Assembly (NCBI GenBank): GCA_934717805.1
Contig: CAKUZG010000003.1
Coordinates: 1-39,311 of the forward strand
Reading direction: 5' to 3'
Length of the DNA stretch: 39,311 nucleotides
DNA from: an uncultured Candidatus Saccharibacteria bacterium
Lineage (GTDB): Bacteria > Patescibacteriota > Saccharimonadia > Saccharimonadales > Saccharimonadaceae
Shown piece after piece: positions 15,350 to 23,470 of this stretch (positions are counted from its first letter, which is position 1; the number at the start of each line of letters is the position of its first letter). The position numbers and the translations under genes were made by a program. Under the pieces are notes generated by a model. The model was not told the origin of the DNA and searched no databases. It saw only the letters and a list, made by a program, of their open reading frames with translations.

Positions 15350-15739
15350 TTAGTAACTTTCGTCAAGCCCTAAATGCTCACGAACTTTTTCAATCACATC
15401 AGAAATTACAACCTGAGATTTTACAAGATAATCATCAACGCCAAGCTCTTCAGCTCGCTTTCTATCACTCTCTTGACTTAAAGCTGTAAGCATGATAATT
15501 TGAAGATTCATAGTTTCAGGTGTATTTCGTAAAATATCTAAAACATCAAATCCAGAAATTTTTGGCATCATCGCATCAAGCAAGACTAAATCTGGGCGAT
15601 ATTTGAGTGCAGCCGTTAAAGCTTGTTCACCATCATGAACCTCAACAACTTCAAAATCTTCCATTTCAAGGCGAGCACGATAAATACTCGCCAAAACTTC
15701 ATCATCTTCAACTAATAAAATTTTTTTCTTGACCTGCAT
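15350..15739 (-). CDS. stand-alone receiver-domain response regulator
   Basis: 129 aa CheY-like receiver with no output domain. Acidic residues E11-D12-D13, phospho-acceptor D55 (LVLLDAMMP), T85 (MLTA) and K107 (YLVKSQ) are all in place, so it should be phosphorylated normally. It lies 9 nt after ctpA with a good SD (AAGGAG, 5 nt spacing), and is therefore likely transcribed from the ctpA promoter. No kinase is adjacent; the nearest one in the window is the soluble kinase at 25967-26683. Confidence 0.9.
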   Translation of the reverse strand: MQVKKKILLVEDDEVLASIYRARLEMEDFEVVEVHDGEQALTAALKYRPDLVLLDAMMPKISGFDVLDILRNTPETMNLQIIMLTALSQESDRKRAEELGVDDYLVKSQVVISDVIEKVREHLGLDESY

Positions 15740-15748
15740 GTTAACTCC

Positions 15749-16930
15749 TTACTTTAGCAAATCTAACGCTTTATTTTTCTGAATGTCATTCAATAAATAG
15801 CTTTGACCTTCTGGCACTTTAACTTCAACATCTGGCGAAATTCCATTATTCGAAATATTTTCTCCGTTTGGTGTATACCATTTTGCGATCGTAACTTTCA
15901 ATAAAGCACCACCCGGCATATCAACAGTAGTTTGAACACTTCCCTTTCCATAGGATTTTTCACCAACAATTGTTGCTGCTTTATTTTCTTTTAAGGCGCC
16001 CGCCACGATTTCGCTAGCGCTAGCAGAAGTTCCGTCAAGCAAAATAACAGTTTTCATTCCTTTTAATGGATTACTGCCGGTTGCTCGAATTTCTTCAATA
16101 GTTTTTGAACCAGTTTTTTCGCTAACAATTAGCGCGTCCTTCTCAAGCCACAAGCTTGCAACAGTTTTTGCAGCTTGTACGTATCCCCCACCGTTTCCAC
16201 GCAGGTCTAAAATAACTTTCGAAAATCCTTCACTTTTAATCTCTTCAGCATATTTTTTAGCTAAGGCGCCCGTTTCACTATCAAAGCGATAAATTGAAAG
16301 AATCGCAACATTTCCATCTTTCGAAAGTTCTACACTTGGATTATCAATCTTTGCTCGAGTTACTGAAAAATCTTTCACATCTTGGCCTCGCAATACAGCA
16401 ATTTTAACTGTAGTGCCAGCTTCACCCCGGATTTTTGCACTAACTTCTGCAGTGCTTTTCTTCGAAACATCTTCATCATTAACTTTTAAGATTATATCTC
16501 CCGGTAAAATTCCAGCATTTTGTGCAGAATTTTTTGCTAAAACACGCACAACTTTAACAACTTGACCATCTTTTGCAAGTTCAACTCCAATTCCAGCACC
16601 AACGTCTCCACTCAAACTTTTATTGAACTCTTCAGCTTCTTTTGCGGTCATATATTCTGTATATTTATCTCCGGCGGCTTCAACTAAACCTTTCGAAGCA
16701 CCTTCTGCTAGTTTTTGTTGATCTAACTTACCATCAAAATTTGAAGCTAATTGATTATATGTTTTTTCAACCGTTGAAAGATCAAGCTTGTCAACCTTTT
16801 TCATTCCAAAAACTGGCGCAATTAAATTTTTAATATCATCTATTCGCGAACCACCAACAAATCCCAAAACCAACATAAATGTTGAAACAATAATAAGCGT
16901 TGAGCGTTCAACTTTTTTACCTCTATCCAT
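15749..16930 (-). CDS. ctpA: CtpA-type carboxy-terminal processing protease (S41)
   Basis: 393 aa. One N-terminal membrane anchor (about 11-30) is followed by an S41 N-terminal segment, a PDZ domain (about 85-165, with NAGILPGDIILKVNDEDV) and the S41 protease core. The Ser of the SASASEIVAGAL block and the Lys of SYGKGSVQ form the Ser-Lys dyad. Such proteases trim C-termini of envelope proteins or lipoproteins and can act on peptidoglycan hydrolases. The start at 16930 is chosen because the -10 (16943-16938) is 7 nt before it; two upstream in-frame codons overlap or precede the promoter. Confidence 0.92.
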   Translation of the reverse strand: MDRGKKVERSTLIIVSTFMLVLGFVGGSRIDDIKNLIAPVFGMKKVDKLDLSTVEKTYNQLASNFDGKLDQQKLAEGASKGLVEAAGDKYTEYMTAKEAEEFNKSLSGDVGAGIGVELAKDGQVVKVVRVLAKNSAQNAGILPGDIILKVNDEDVSKKSTAEVSAKIRGEAGTTVKIAVLRGQDVKDFSVTRAKIDNPSVELSKDGNVAILSIYRFDSETGALAKKYAEEIKSEGFSKVILDLRGNGGGYVQAAKTVASLWLEKDALIVSEKTGSKTIEEIRATGSNPLKGMKTVILLDGTSASASEIVAGALKENKAATIVGEKSYGKGSVQTTVDMPGGALLKVTIAKWYTPNGENISNNGISPDVEVKVPEGQSYLLNDIQKNKALDLLK

Positions 16931-16937
16931 AAACCCC

Positions 16938-16966
16938 ATTATATCACAAAAGCACAAGCATAACAA
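16938..16966 (-). promoter_or_regulatory. promoter of ctpA, leaderless
   Basis: Minus-strand TTGTTA (16966-16961), 17-nt spacer ending in TGA, TATAAT (16943-16938), then 7 nt to the ATG. Confidence 0.75.
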
Positions 16967-17006
16967 AAAATAAATTATATTGCAAAAGAAATTTTAGACA
17001 AAATAA

Positions 17007-17027
17007 AAGACCCGTTTTTTGGGTCTT
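17007..17027 (-). terminator. terminator after the 80-aa gene
   Basis: AAGACCC (17007-17013) pairs with GGGTCTT (17021-17027) around a 7-base loop. The minus strand continues TTATTTTGTC. It lies 9 nt after the stop of the gene at 17037. Confidence 0.75.
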
Positions 17028-17036
17028 GAAGACTGG

Positions 17037-17279
17037 CTAAAAGTTATTTCTACTTAGATATTCTTTTTCCCAGGCGATTGCCTTTTCTTGAACTTTGAGC
17101 TCATATGAAGTTCTTCTTTCTAACTTCATACTTCTAATTTCTTTCCGAGCTTCTCGGTATAATTTCAGTTGTTCAATTGCTGGATAAAGTGCATCAGCTA
17201 TTATTCGTATTAATTCCCTATTATCCTCTATTAATCTTCTATTAAATTCAGCAATAGTTATTTGTTTCTCTTCTGACAT
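17037..17279 (-). CDS. small charged helical protein, unknown
   Basis: 80 aa, almost entirely predicted helix, rich in Glu, Arg and Lys (RRLIEDNRELIRIIADALYP, then EQLKLYREARKEI). No membrane segment, cysteine or signal peptide. It could be a small coiled-coil or adaptor protein; I recognise no family. It has an excellent SD (AGGAGGTG, 6 nt from the ATG) and its own promoter at 17415-17443. The leader of about 130 nt contains two inverted repeats, which suggests that expression is regulated. It has its own terminator, so it is a single-gene unit. Confidence 0.7.
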   Translation of the reverse strand: MSEEKQITIAEFNRRLIEDNRELIRIIADALYPAIEQLKLYREARKEIRSMKLERRTSYELKVQEKAIAWEKEYLSRNNF

Positions 17280-17373
17280 TCAAAACACCTCCTACTCTAT
17301 GCTAAAAATTGCAAAAATAGTTTTTAGAAAATCAATCTTTTGGAATATTGACTAACTGTCTTCTATATGTGCT

Positions 17374-17408
17374 TGTTCGCGAACACGGTTCATATTGTCA
17401 CGAACAAT
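17374..17408 (-). promoter_or_regulatory. two inverted repeats in the leader of the 80-aa gene
   Basis: TGTTCGCGAACA at 17374-17385 is a perfect 12-bp palindrome. ATTGT-CACGA-ACAAT at 17394-17408 is a second inverted repeat, directly after the expected transcription start. Both share a TGTTCG/CGAACA-like half. They look like operator sites for a dimeric repressor, or RNA hairpins. Confidence 0.45.
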
Positions 17409-17414
17409 TCTCAC

Positions 17415-17443
17415 ATTATAATTCAGTTGCTAAATAATTTCAA
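17415..17443 (-). promoter_or_regulatory. promoter of the 80-aa gene
   Basis: Minus-strand TTGAAA (17443-17438), 17-nt spacer, TATAAT (17420-17415). Transcription would begin at about 17408, at the edge of the inverted repeats. Confidence 0.7.
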
Positions 17444-17456
17444 GCGAATAATAAAA

Positions 17457-17481
17457 AGCGAGCCAAATAAACTGACTCGCT
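17457..17481 (-). terminator. terminator of the pcsB-like gene
   Basis: AGCGAG (17457-17462) pairs with CTCGCT (17476-17481); the minus strand continues TTTTTATTATT. It starts 5 nt after the stop codon. Confidence 0.7.
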
Positions 17482-17486
17482 AAATA

Positions 17487-18677
17487 TTAATCGAAATACA
17501 CGTAAGTATCGTAAGTGCTTGCTGGAACGGTCATTGTTGAGAATTGTCCCCATCTACCATTGACAAAATAGTTATATTGAGAAATTGTAACCATGTTTCC
17601 GTTAACAGCCTCAACCCAGACGATGTGACCGTATTGACCACCAGTCATAACACCGAATGATCCTGCCTTTGGTGTGCTTCCGGTTCGGAATCCGGCATTA
17701 CGCGCACTAGCTGGAACGTTTTTAGCATTTCCCCAATACGCAGCAGTAATGCCTTTTGTTGCACGTAATTTCCAGGCAACATAACTCACACACTGACGAC
17801 AGCCATATCCATAACCATCACCACCGTTACCATCTGCACCACCATAACTTACGGCGTTACCATCAACTGGACAGTTTGCATCATTCCAAGGGTAGCTACT
17901 TGTTCCAGCAATCGCTTGCGGAATAGCACCACCACCAGCAGCGCGAGCAGCACGCAAAATTTGTGCCTGAATCATATCCTGCTGTTGTTTTTGAAGTTCT
18001 GCTTTTTGCGAAGAACGTTCGCTAGCGTATTTAGTATATTCAGCCTCATCGTTCTTAGTTTTAGCAATCAAGTCATTCTGTTGTCGAATTTTTTCTTGAA
18101 GTGCAGATTCAGCTTGTCTTTGATTAGTTAACGCAACCTTAACTTCATCGCGTTGCTTTTCAAGCTCTGCTTTTGCCCGCTTAATACTATCAACTTTTTC
18201 AACCAGTTGACTTTTAACCGCACTTTGGTATTCGAAATTATCAAGCGCTTTCGAAAGATTGCTACTTCCAGCAATTCGCTCGATAGGTGTTACATCATCA
18301 TCAAGAGACATTGTTGCTAAAATTGAACCAAGCGCATTTCGATTCCGTTGAATACTGTCTTCATTATTTTTAATCTCAATTTGAAGTTTTTCGAATTGCT
18401 TTTGATAGATTGAGATTTGAGATTGAATCATCGTCTTTTCATTTTCGATTCCATTCAATTCATTTTGAAGAGTTTGCGCCTTATTTCTTAATTGGCTCGC
18501 TTGAGATTCTGCATCACTAATTTGTGACTGAATCGCTTTAATTTCTTTATCAAGCTGATCAATACTCTTTTCAGCTTGAGCGTTGTTTTTAGGCAAAACT
18601 GCAACAACACCAGCAGCTGCGACACCTACAGATATCGCACTATTGATAAGTAAATTTTTCTTCTTAATTTTCTTCAT
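17487..18677 (-). CDS. PcsB-like secreted coiled-coil CHAP hydrolase
   Basis: 396 aa. A signal peptide (about 1-35, ending AQA) is followed by a long coiled coil (about 36-250) rich in Gln, Glu and Lys, a flexible Ala/Gly linker, and a C-terminal CHAP domain (about 275-396). The catalytic Cys is in GCRQCVSYVAW and the His in GQYGHIVWVE. This is the layout of PcsB and related proteins, which split septal peptidoglycan when activated by FtsE-FtsX. The neighbours ftsX and ftsE directly upstream support this strongly. The start at 18677 is used because the promoter at 18717-18745 excludes the longer form. No clear SD is visible; the leader is purine-rich. Confidence 0.88.
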   Translation of the reverse strand: MKKIKKKNLLINSAISVGVAAAGVVAVLPKNNAQAEKSIDQLDKEIKAIQSQISDAESQASQLRNKAQTLQNELNGIENEKTMIQSQISIYQKQFEKLQIEIKNNEDSIQRNRNALGSILATMSLDDDVTPIERIAGSSNLSKALDNFEYQSAVKSQLVEKVDSIKRAKAELEKQRDEVKVALTNQRQAESALQEKIRQQNDLIAKTKNDEAEYTKYASERSSQKAELQKQQQDMIQAQILRAARAAGGGAIPQAIAGTSSYPWNDANCPVDGNAVSYGGADGNGGDGYGYGCRQCVSYVAWKLRATKGITAAYWGNAKNVPASARNAGFRTGSTPKAGSFGVMTGGQYGHIVWVEAVNGNMVTISQYNYFVNGRWGQFSTMTVPASTYDTYVYFD

Positions 18678-18716
18678 AGTTGTTTTTCTTTTTGCTTTTA
18701 TTTTATTACTGTTTAC

Positions 18717-18745
18717 AGTATACCACACTTTATTCGTGAAGACAA
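18717..18745 (-). promoter_or_regulatory. promoter of the pcsB-like gene
   Basis: Minus-strand TTGTCT (18745-18740), 17-nt spacer ending in TGG, TATACT (18722-18717). It gives the hydrolase its own expression apart from ftsEX. Confidence 0.7.
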
Positions 18746-18757
18746 GCCCCTTTCCTA

Positions 18758-19855
18758 TTATATTTTTAGATATTTCCTTGTTGCAGTGAATGCAGAAATT
18801 ACACCAATTGTTGAACCTATCAAAATCAATCCAAGAACAACTACAACTCCGTATAATTGCAAAAATGAAATGATTGGAGAAACGATAATTCCATAAGCTT
18901 CAAGTTTCGATTTTGAAAGGAAGATTATTGCATAACCAATGATTGTAGCTAAAATTGCAGCAATTGTTCCACAAATTATTGCTTCAACCAAGAAAGGTCC
19001 CGCAATAAAGCTCTTGTTTGCACCAATTAGCTTCATCATATAAATCTCTTCTCGACGGTTAAAAATCGCCATTCGAATTGTATTAAAGATAATCAAGCTT
19101 GCAATAATAACAAAAATCGAACCAGCCAAAAGCCCAACTTTTTCAGCAAAATTAATCGTATTCGAAATGTTCTTGATTATTTCATTACGGTCACTCGCAT
19201 ATGTTGGTGGATGATCAGGATCAAGACTTGATTTGATCAATTTATCGTTATCAACAAGGTTTTTAAGTTCTGTTGCATCTGAAATATTGACTAATTTAAT
19301 GTTAAAGATTCCGAAAAATTCATTGTTCGATTCAAGCAAAGCTTTTCGAATATCCGCATCAGAAGAATTCTTACTTGCGAACTTTTCACGTGCTTGCTGT
19401 GGTGATGTATAAGTGATACTTGTCACCGATTTTAAATCTTGAATTGATTTCTTCATCTTGGCAATATCGCTATCCGAAACACCTTTCTTAAGATAGATTG
19501 ACATATCCACTTTATTCTTAATATCTTCAACCGTATCCATCAAAATAGAACGAGCTAACAACGATCCAAAAATAATAACCAAAGTAACCGTCATCACTGC
19601 CGTTGCGGCAACCGAAAGCCAAGCGTTTCGCACAAAACTATTTGCGCCATATTTTGTAATTCTCCAAAGAGTTAACATTTTACGACGACGTTGCTTTTGT
19701 TGCATTATGACTTTCGAATTTTGTTTCTTTCGACTTTGAGGCATTTGTGGTTTTCGATGATGCCTTAAATTTTGAACTTTCGAAGAAGCATGCAAACGTT
19801 TTTTATTGTCATTTTGCGTTTTTGTTGCTGGAGAGTTTGAAAAATCTTCTTTCAT
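18758..19855 (-). CDS. ftsX: FtsX, division ABC-transporter-like permease
   Basis: 365 aa. Helix one (about 82-105) is followed by an extracellular domain (about 110-220) and three further helices (about 235-260, 285-310, 335-358), the FtsX plan with an FtsX-type RREEIYMMKLIGA segment at the cytoplasmic side of helix two. It couples FtsE ATP hydrolysis to activation of a peptidoglycan hydrolase, here probably the CHAP protein downstream. The N-terminal tail of about 60 residues is very basic (KKRLHASS, HHRKPQ, KQRRRK) and longer than usual. The start codon overlaps the ftsE stop (TAATG). Confidence 0.93.
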   Translation of the reverse strand: MKEDFSNSPATKTQNDNKKRLHASSKVQNLRHHRKPQMPQSRKKQNSKVIMQQKQRRRKMLTLWRITKYGANSFVRNAWLSVAATAVMTVTLVIIFGSLLARSILMDTVEDIKNKVDMSIYLKKGVSDSDIAKMKKSIQDLKSVTSITYTSPQQAREKFASKNSSDADIRKALLESNNEFFGIFNIKLVNISDATELKNLVDNDKLIKSSLDPDHPPTYASDRNEIIKNISNTINFAEKVGLLAGSIFVIIASLIIFNTIRMAIFNRREEIYMMKLIGANKSFIAGPFLVEAIICGTIAAILATIIGYAIIFLSKSKLEAYGIIVSPIISFLQLYGVVVVLGLILIGSTIGVISAFTATRKYLKI

Positions 19856-20538
19856 TATTGTCTATATTCCCCCTGTGATTGGTCGTGTGTAATTTTTCCG
19901 TGGCTTAATGTAATAACACGGCGCTTCAATCTGTTAACAATTTCAACATTGTGTGTAGTTAACACAACAGTTGTTCCATAATCATTAATTTTTTCAAGCA
20001 AACGAATAATATCCCAACTGTGTTTTGGGTCGAGATTTCCTGTTGGCTCATCGGCGATCAAGATTTTTGGCTGGCGAGCAAGTGCGCGGGCAATCGCGAC
20101 ACGCTGACGTTCACCACCACTTAACTGATGCGGAAAATTATTCTCTTTACCTTGAAGTCCAACAAGCTTAATAACTTTTGGAACTGTTGCTTTAATTTCA
20201 TGATTCGTCATTCCAGCAATTTCAAGCGCAAAAGCAACATTTTCGAAAACAGTTCGATTTGGCAAAAGTTTAAAATCCTGAAAAATCACACCAATTCGAC
20301 GACGCAAAAGTGGAATATCTTTGTCTCGAAGCTTATCGTAGTCAATTCCACCAACTACGATCTTGCCGCTAGTTTGCTTCTCTTCTCGAGTTAGCATTTT
20401 TAAGAGTGATGACTTTCCAGCACCACTAGTTCCCACCAAAATCACAAACTCTTTTGGTTTAATATGAAGACTGATCCTGTTAATTGCAGGAGTGTTTGAA
20501 TTCCCATAAATTTTAGTTACACGATCTAATAATATCAT
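19855..20538 (-). CDS. ftsE: FtsE, division ABC ATPase
   Basis: 227 aa ABC ATPase. Walker A GTSGAGKSS, Q-loop FQDFKLLPNRTVFENVAF, signature LSGGERQRVAIARAL, Walker B ILIADEPTGNLDP and the switch His in TTHN are complete, and the FtsE-typical LPNRTVFENV segment is present. The first ATG (20538) is preceded by an in-frame GTG (20541) that could also serve. A promoter with extended -10 is 8 nt upstream, so the ftsEX message is leaderless or nearly so. Confidence 0.95.
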   Translation of the reverse strand: MILLDRVTKIYGNSNTPAINRISLHIKPKEFVILVGTSGAGKSSLLKMLTREEKQTSGKIVVGGIDYDKLRDKDIPLLRRRIGVIFQDFKLLPNRTVFENVAFALEIAGMTNHEIKATVPKVIKLVGLQGKENNFPHQLSGGERQRVAIARALARQPKILIADEPTGNLDPKHSWDIIRLLEKINDYGTTVVLTTHNVEIVNRLKRRVITLSHGKITHDQSQGEYRQ

Positions 20539-20546
20539 CACTTTCT

Positions 20547-20575
20547 ATTATAACAGTTTTTCGCAAAGCGTTCAA
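20547..20575 (-). promoter_or_regulatory. promoter of ftsEX
   Basis: Minus-strand TTGAAC (20575-20570), 17-nt spacer ending in TGT, TATAAT (20552-20547). Confidence 0.75.
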
Positions 20576-20607
20576 GCTTATTTGTATATTTTATTTTTCT
20601 AGATAAA

Positions 20608-20636
20608 AATAAGCGGTCAAAATCAACCGCGTTATT
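20608..20636 (-). terminator. terminator of the CYTH gene
   Basis: On the minus strand AATAACGCGGT pairs with ACCGCTTATT and is followed by TTTATC; the stem begins directly after the stop codon. Confidence 0.65.
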
Positions 20637-21197
20637 TTATTTTTTAGACTTTTCTTTCTTTCGAAGAAGTTGTGCAGTATAGTTTTCTGGAGAATCTGCA
20701 GTTTTATCAATTCCAAGAACTTCCAAAACATCCCATAATTCTTGACGAATCGCATCTGGGTTATCGCCTTTTTTAACTTCTCTTTCAAGCTTAATGAATG
20801 TTCCAAGTTTTTCAACATCATCTAAATAAAAAGTTGTATCTTCTACTTGAAGTTTTTGACGATTTCGAAGAACTTCAACTTTCATTTCAAAGCCTAATTG
20901 TTGAACAATATGCGCAGTTTCAGAATAATTCAAAACAGGCGTTTCGTGAATTAGGTCAACATTTTCATTTTGAATGTGTCGTTTTTGGATTAGCTGATAC
21001 CACGGTTTGCGTTTTGGATCAATAATCTCTGTTCGAATCATCAATTTTGGCAAATTTCGACTTGGTTGATAGCCGCGTGGCAAAAAAACACGGTCGTTCT
21101 GAAAAATAACACGGCCAAAATCATGTCCTGTATCTGTTAGGCGCTTGATAAAATCAACCTTATTTTTAATTTTTGCTTTTACAATAACTTTTTTCAT
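20637..21197 (-). CDS. CYTH-domain protein (class IV adenylate cyclase / triphosphatase fold)
   Basis: 186 aa. The sequence fits a CYTH triphosphate-tunnel protein: an N-terminal basic strand (MKKVIVKAKIKNK), a central strand pair with Arg/Lys, and the typical late segment TTFYLDDVEKLGTFIKLERE. Proteins of this superfamily hydrolyse inorganic or nucleoside triphosphates or make cAMP. The substrate cannot be inferred here, and the classical ExExK at the extreme N-terminus is not obvious (VKAKIKNK), so activity may differ. It has a promoter with extended -10 six nt before the ATG, that is, a leaderless mRNA. It stands as a single-gene unit. Confidence 0.7.
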   Translation of the reverse strand: MKKVIVKAKIKNKVDFIKRLTDTGHDFGRVIFQNDRVFLPRGYQPSRNLPKLMIRTEIIDPKRKPWYQLIQKRHIQNENVDLIHETPVLNYSETAHIVQQLGFEMKVEVLRNRQKLQVEDTTFYLDDVEKLGTFIKLEREVKKGDNPDAIRQELWDVLEVLGIDKTADSPENYTAQLLRKKEKSKK

Positions 21198-21203
21198 AGC
21201 TTG

Positions 21204-21232
21204 ATTATATCATATTTTTTAACTGTTGCCAA
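21204..21232 (-). promoter_or_regulatory. promoter of the CYTH gene, leaderless
   Basis: Minus-strand TTGGCA (21232-21227), 17-nt spacer ending in TGA, TATAAT (21209-21204), 6 nt to the ATG. The -35 lies within the 3' end of the SpoU methyltransferase gene. Confidence 0.75.
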
Positions 21233-22022
21233 GATGCTTATATTTTAACCGTTGCCGAGCTTGTTCTGAAAGACAAACCGTCGCAGCCATTGCAACATTC
21301 AAACTCTCAATTTTGCCAATTTGCGGAATTATCACTTTTCTCTTAGCTTTCGAAAGAATTTCTTCTGAAACACCCGCACCTTCATTACCAAAAATCCAAG
21401 CAGTTTTTGCCGTAAAATCCTCATCGTAAATTGTTTTTTGGGCTTTTAAACTTGTTGCAAAGGTTGGAATTTTAAGCTTTTCGATAATCTCTTTTAAATC
21501 TTCATTTTCGAAAATCTCTAGCTGAAAATGCGCTCCCATCCCTGCTCGCAAAACTTTTGGCGACCAAGCTGAAACAGTCCCTTTTGAACAAATTATTTGT
21601 TTAACACCAAAACCAACCGCACTGCGCAAAATTGTTCCCAAGTTTCCCGGATCTTGAACTCTATCAAGAATAATTGCATCTTCACAAAAATTAACACCTT
21701 GATTTACTGGTATTTTTACAACAAACAGAATACCAACACCTTCAATAACAGGGCTAATTTTTGCATATATTTTAGCTTCAAGTTCGATAATTTCAGTGTT
21801 TAATTCTTCACATTTTTGAATAATTGCTTCAACTTCTCTGCTTCTTTTTGAAGAGTTAGAAATCACGCAAAAATCTGGTGCACCGAAGTGCTTAAGCCAT
21901 TCGGCCGTTAGATGTGCGCCCTCAATAATGGTCATTTTTTGCTTGTTTCGAAAACTTTGTTTTTTTGAAAGCTGAACAAGTTTTTTAACCAACGGGTTTT
22001 GCGCCGAACTAATCTTCTTCAT
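21219..22022 (-). CDS. SpoU/TrmH-family RNA 2'-O-methyltransferase
   Basis: 267 aa SPOUT enzyme. An N-terminal substrate-binding domain (about 1-100) precedes the knotted SAM domain with motif 1 DRVQDPGNLGTILRSA, motif 2 WIFGNEGAGVSEEI and motif 3 IPQIGKIESLNVAMAATV. It probably methylates a 2'-OH in 23S rRNA or tRNA; the exact target cannot be read. The start overlaps the stop of the glycyl-tRNA synthetase gene (TAATG), so it is coupled to it. Confidence 0.88.
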   Translation of the reverse strand: MKKISSAQNPLVKKLVQLSKKQSFRNKQKMTIIEGAHLTAEWLKHFGAPDFCVISNSSKRSREVEAIIQKCEELNTEIIELEAKIYAKISPVIEGVGILFVVKIPVNQGVNFCEDAIILDRVQDPGNLGTILRSAVGFGVKQIICSKGTVSAWSPKVLRAGMGAHFQLEIFENEDLKEIIEKLKIPTFATSLKAQKTIYDEDFTAKTAWIFGNEGAGVSEEILSKAKRKVIIPQIGKIESLNVAMAATVCLSEQARQRLKYKHLGNS

Positions 22023-23371
22023 TAAATCTCGCTTGATTTTACGCGAATCTGTGAAGCATCATCACGATTTCGAACACTCACCAAGCCGTCTCCCTCAATT
22101 GTTTCAAAATCAATAACAACAACTTTCGGCACACCAATTTCATCTGCCTTAGCGTAAACTTTACCAACTTTTCCGCTCAAATCAAATTCTACATTTTTGT
22201 ATTTTTTACGAAGCTCAAAATAAACCTCTTTAGCTTTTTCGACTAAAGCCTCTTTGTTTTTCAAAAGTGGAGCCACGATGATTTTAGTTGGCGCAAGGTT
22301 TTCTGGCAAAGCTAGATAAGTTCGAGTTTTACCCTCAGATTCAACCTCAGTATAAGCATTCGAAAGAACCGCCATCAACAATCGCTCAACACCAAAACTT
22401 GGCTCAATCACATGCGGAATAAACTTTTCGCGAGTTTGCTTATCTGTATATTCCATGCTCTTACCACTCGCTCGCTGAATGTTCGCAAGGTCAAAATCGG
22501 TTCGATAAGCAATTCCCATCAATTCTTCTTTACCGATTGGGTAATTAAATTCGAAATCTACCGTTCGTTTTGAATAATGCGCTCGATCCTCGGCTGGAAC
22601 TTCAAGTTCAAACAAAGACTCTTTTGGAAGACCCATTTTTTCAGTTAAGAATTTTCGAACTAGTTGAAGAAGTTTTTCGAATTCAGACTCCCAGTTTTCA
22701 GGATTTACGAAATATTCAATTTCCATTTGTTCAAATTCTCGCGAACGGAACACAAAATCACGCGGGCTGATCTCGTTTCGGAAGGCTTTTCCCTGTTGCG
22801 CAAGTCCAAATGGCAAACTTGGGTAAAAAGCATCAATTACATTTTTATAGTTTGTAAAGATTCCCTGGGCGGTTTCTGGACGAAGATAAGCTACAGAATT
22901 TTCATTAACAACTGCGCCAACGTTAGTTTGAAACATCATATTAAAACTACGAACATCACTCAAATCATTGCCTTTTGGTGATTTCAAACCTTTTTCACGA
23001 ATAATTTCAGTAATTTTTTCATTCGAAAGACCTTCTGCTTCAATCCCAGCATCTTTCAAAAGATGATCTGCTCGATAGCGTTCACCAGTTTTTAAGTCTT
23101 CAACCAAAGGATCAGCAAAAGTCGCAGCATGACCACTAGCTTTCCAAACTTTTGGGTTCATAATAATTGCTGCATCAACACCAAAGATATCTTCACGGTT
23201 TTCAACAAAAAATTCCCACCATTCATTCATTATTTTGCGTTTTAAAGCTAAACCAAGTGGGCCATAGTCCCAAGTTCCGCGCATACCGCCATAAACTTCG
23301 CTACCTTGCCAAATAAAACCGCGCCGTTTTGCGAGGCTAACAATTCTGTCCATTAAGTCTTCGTTCTTCAT
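22022..23371 (-). CDS. glyS: glycyl-tRNA synthetase, single-chain (dimeric) type
   Basis: 449 aa class II synthetase that charges tRNA-Gly. The opening (AKRRGFIWQGSEVYGG, then WDYGPLGLALKR) is that of the eukaryote/archaeal-type alpha2 enzyme. Motif 2 shows FRNEISPRDFVFRSREFEQME, motif 3 EPSFGVERLLMAVL. The C-terminal 90 residues form the anticodon-binding domain (KIIVAPLLKN onward). SD GGAGG is placed well before the ATG and a promoter lies at 23398-23426. It is about the usual length for the bacterial version. Confidence 0.96.
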   Translation of the reverse strand: MKNEDLMDRIVSLAKRRGFIWQGSEVYGGMRGTWDYGPLGLALKRKIMNEWWEFFVENREDIFGVDAAIIMNPKVWKASGHAATFADPLVEDLKTGERYRADHLLKDAGIEAEGLSNEKITEIIREKGLKSPKGNDLSDVRSFNMMFQTNVGAVVNENSVAYLRPETAQGIFTNYKNVIDAFYPSLPFGLAQQGKAFRNEISPRDFVFRSREFEQMEIEYFVNPENWESEFEKLLQLVRKFLTEKMGLPKESLFELEVPAEDRAHYSKRTVDFEFNYPIGKEELMGIAYRTDFDLANIQRASGKSMEYTDKQTREKFIPHVIEPSFGVERLLMAVLSNAYTEVESEGKTRTYLALPENLAPTKIIVAPLLKNKEALVEKAKEVYFELRKKYKNVEFDLSGKVGKVYAKADEIGVPKVVVIDFETIEGDGLVSVRNRDDASQIRVKSSEI

Positions 23372-23397
23372 TTTTCCTCCATTAAAATCTACTTAAT

Positions 23398-23426
23398 ATT
23401 ATATCAAAAAAATCTTAAAAATACAA
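23398..23426 (-). promoter_or_regulatory. promoter of glyS
   Basis: Minus-strand TTGTAT (23426-23421), 17-nt spacer ending in TGA, TATAAT (23403-23398). The leader of about 20 nt holds the SD. The -35 touches the terminator of the upstream gene. Confidence 0.65.
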
Positions 23427-23453
23427 AAATAGCCTTCTTTCGAAAGCTATTTT
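23426..23453 (-). terminator. terminator of the surface-protein gene
   Basis: AAAATAGC (23426-23433) pairs with GCTATTTT (23446-23453); the minus strand continues TGTATTTTT. Confidence 0.7.
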
Positions 23454-23470
23454 ATAATCGTTTTTTATGC

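Noticed and set aside
17374..17385. LexA (SOS) box
   Set aside because: The known Gram-positive box is GAAC-N4-GTTC; here the order is GTTC-GC-GAAC, so the half-sites are inverted.
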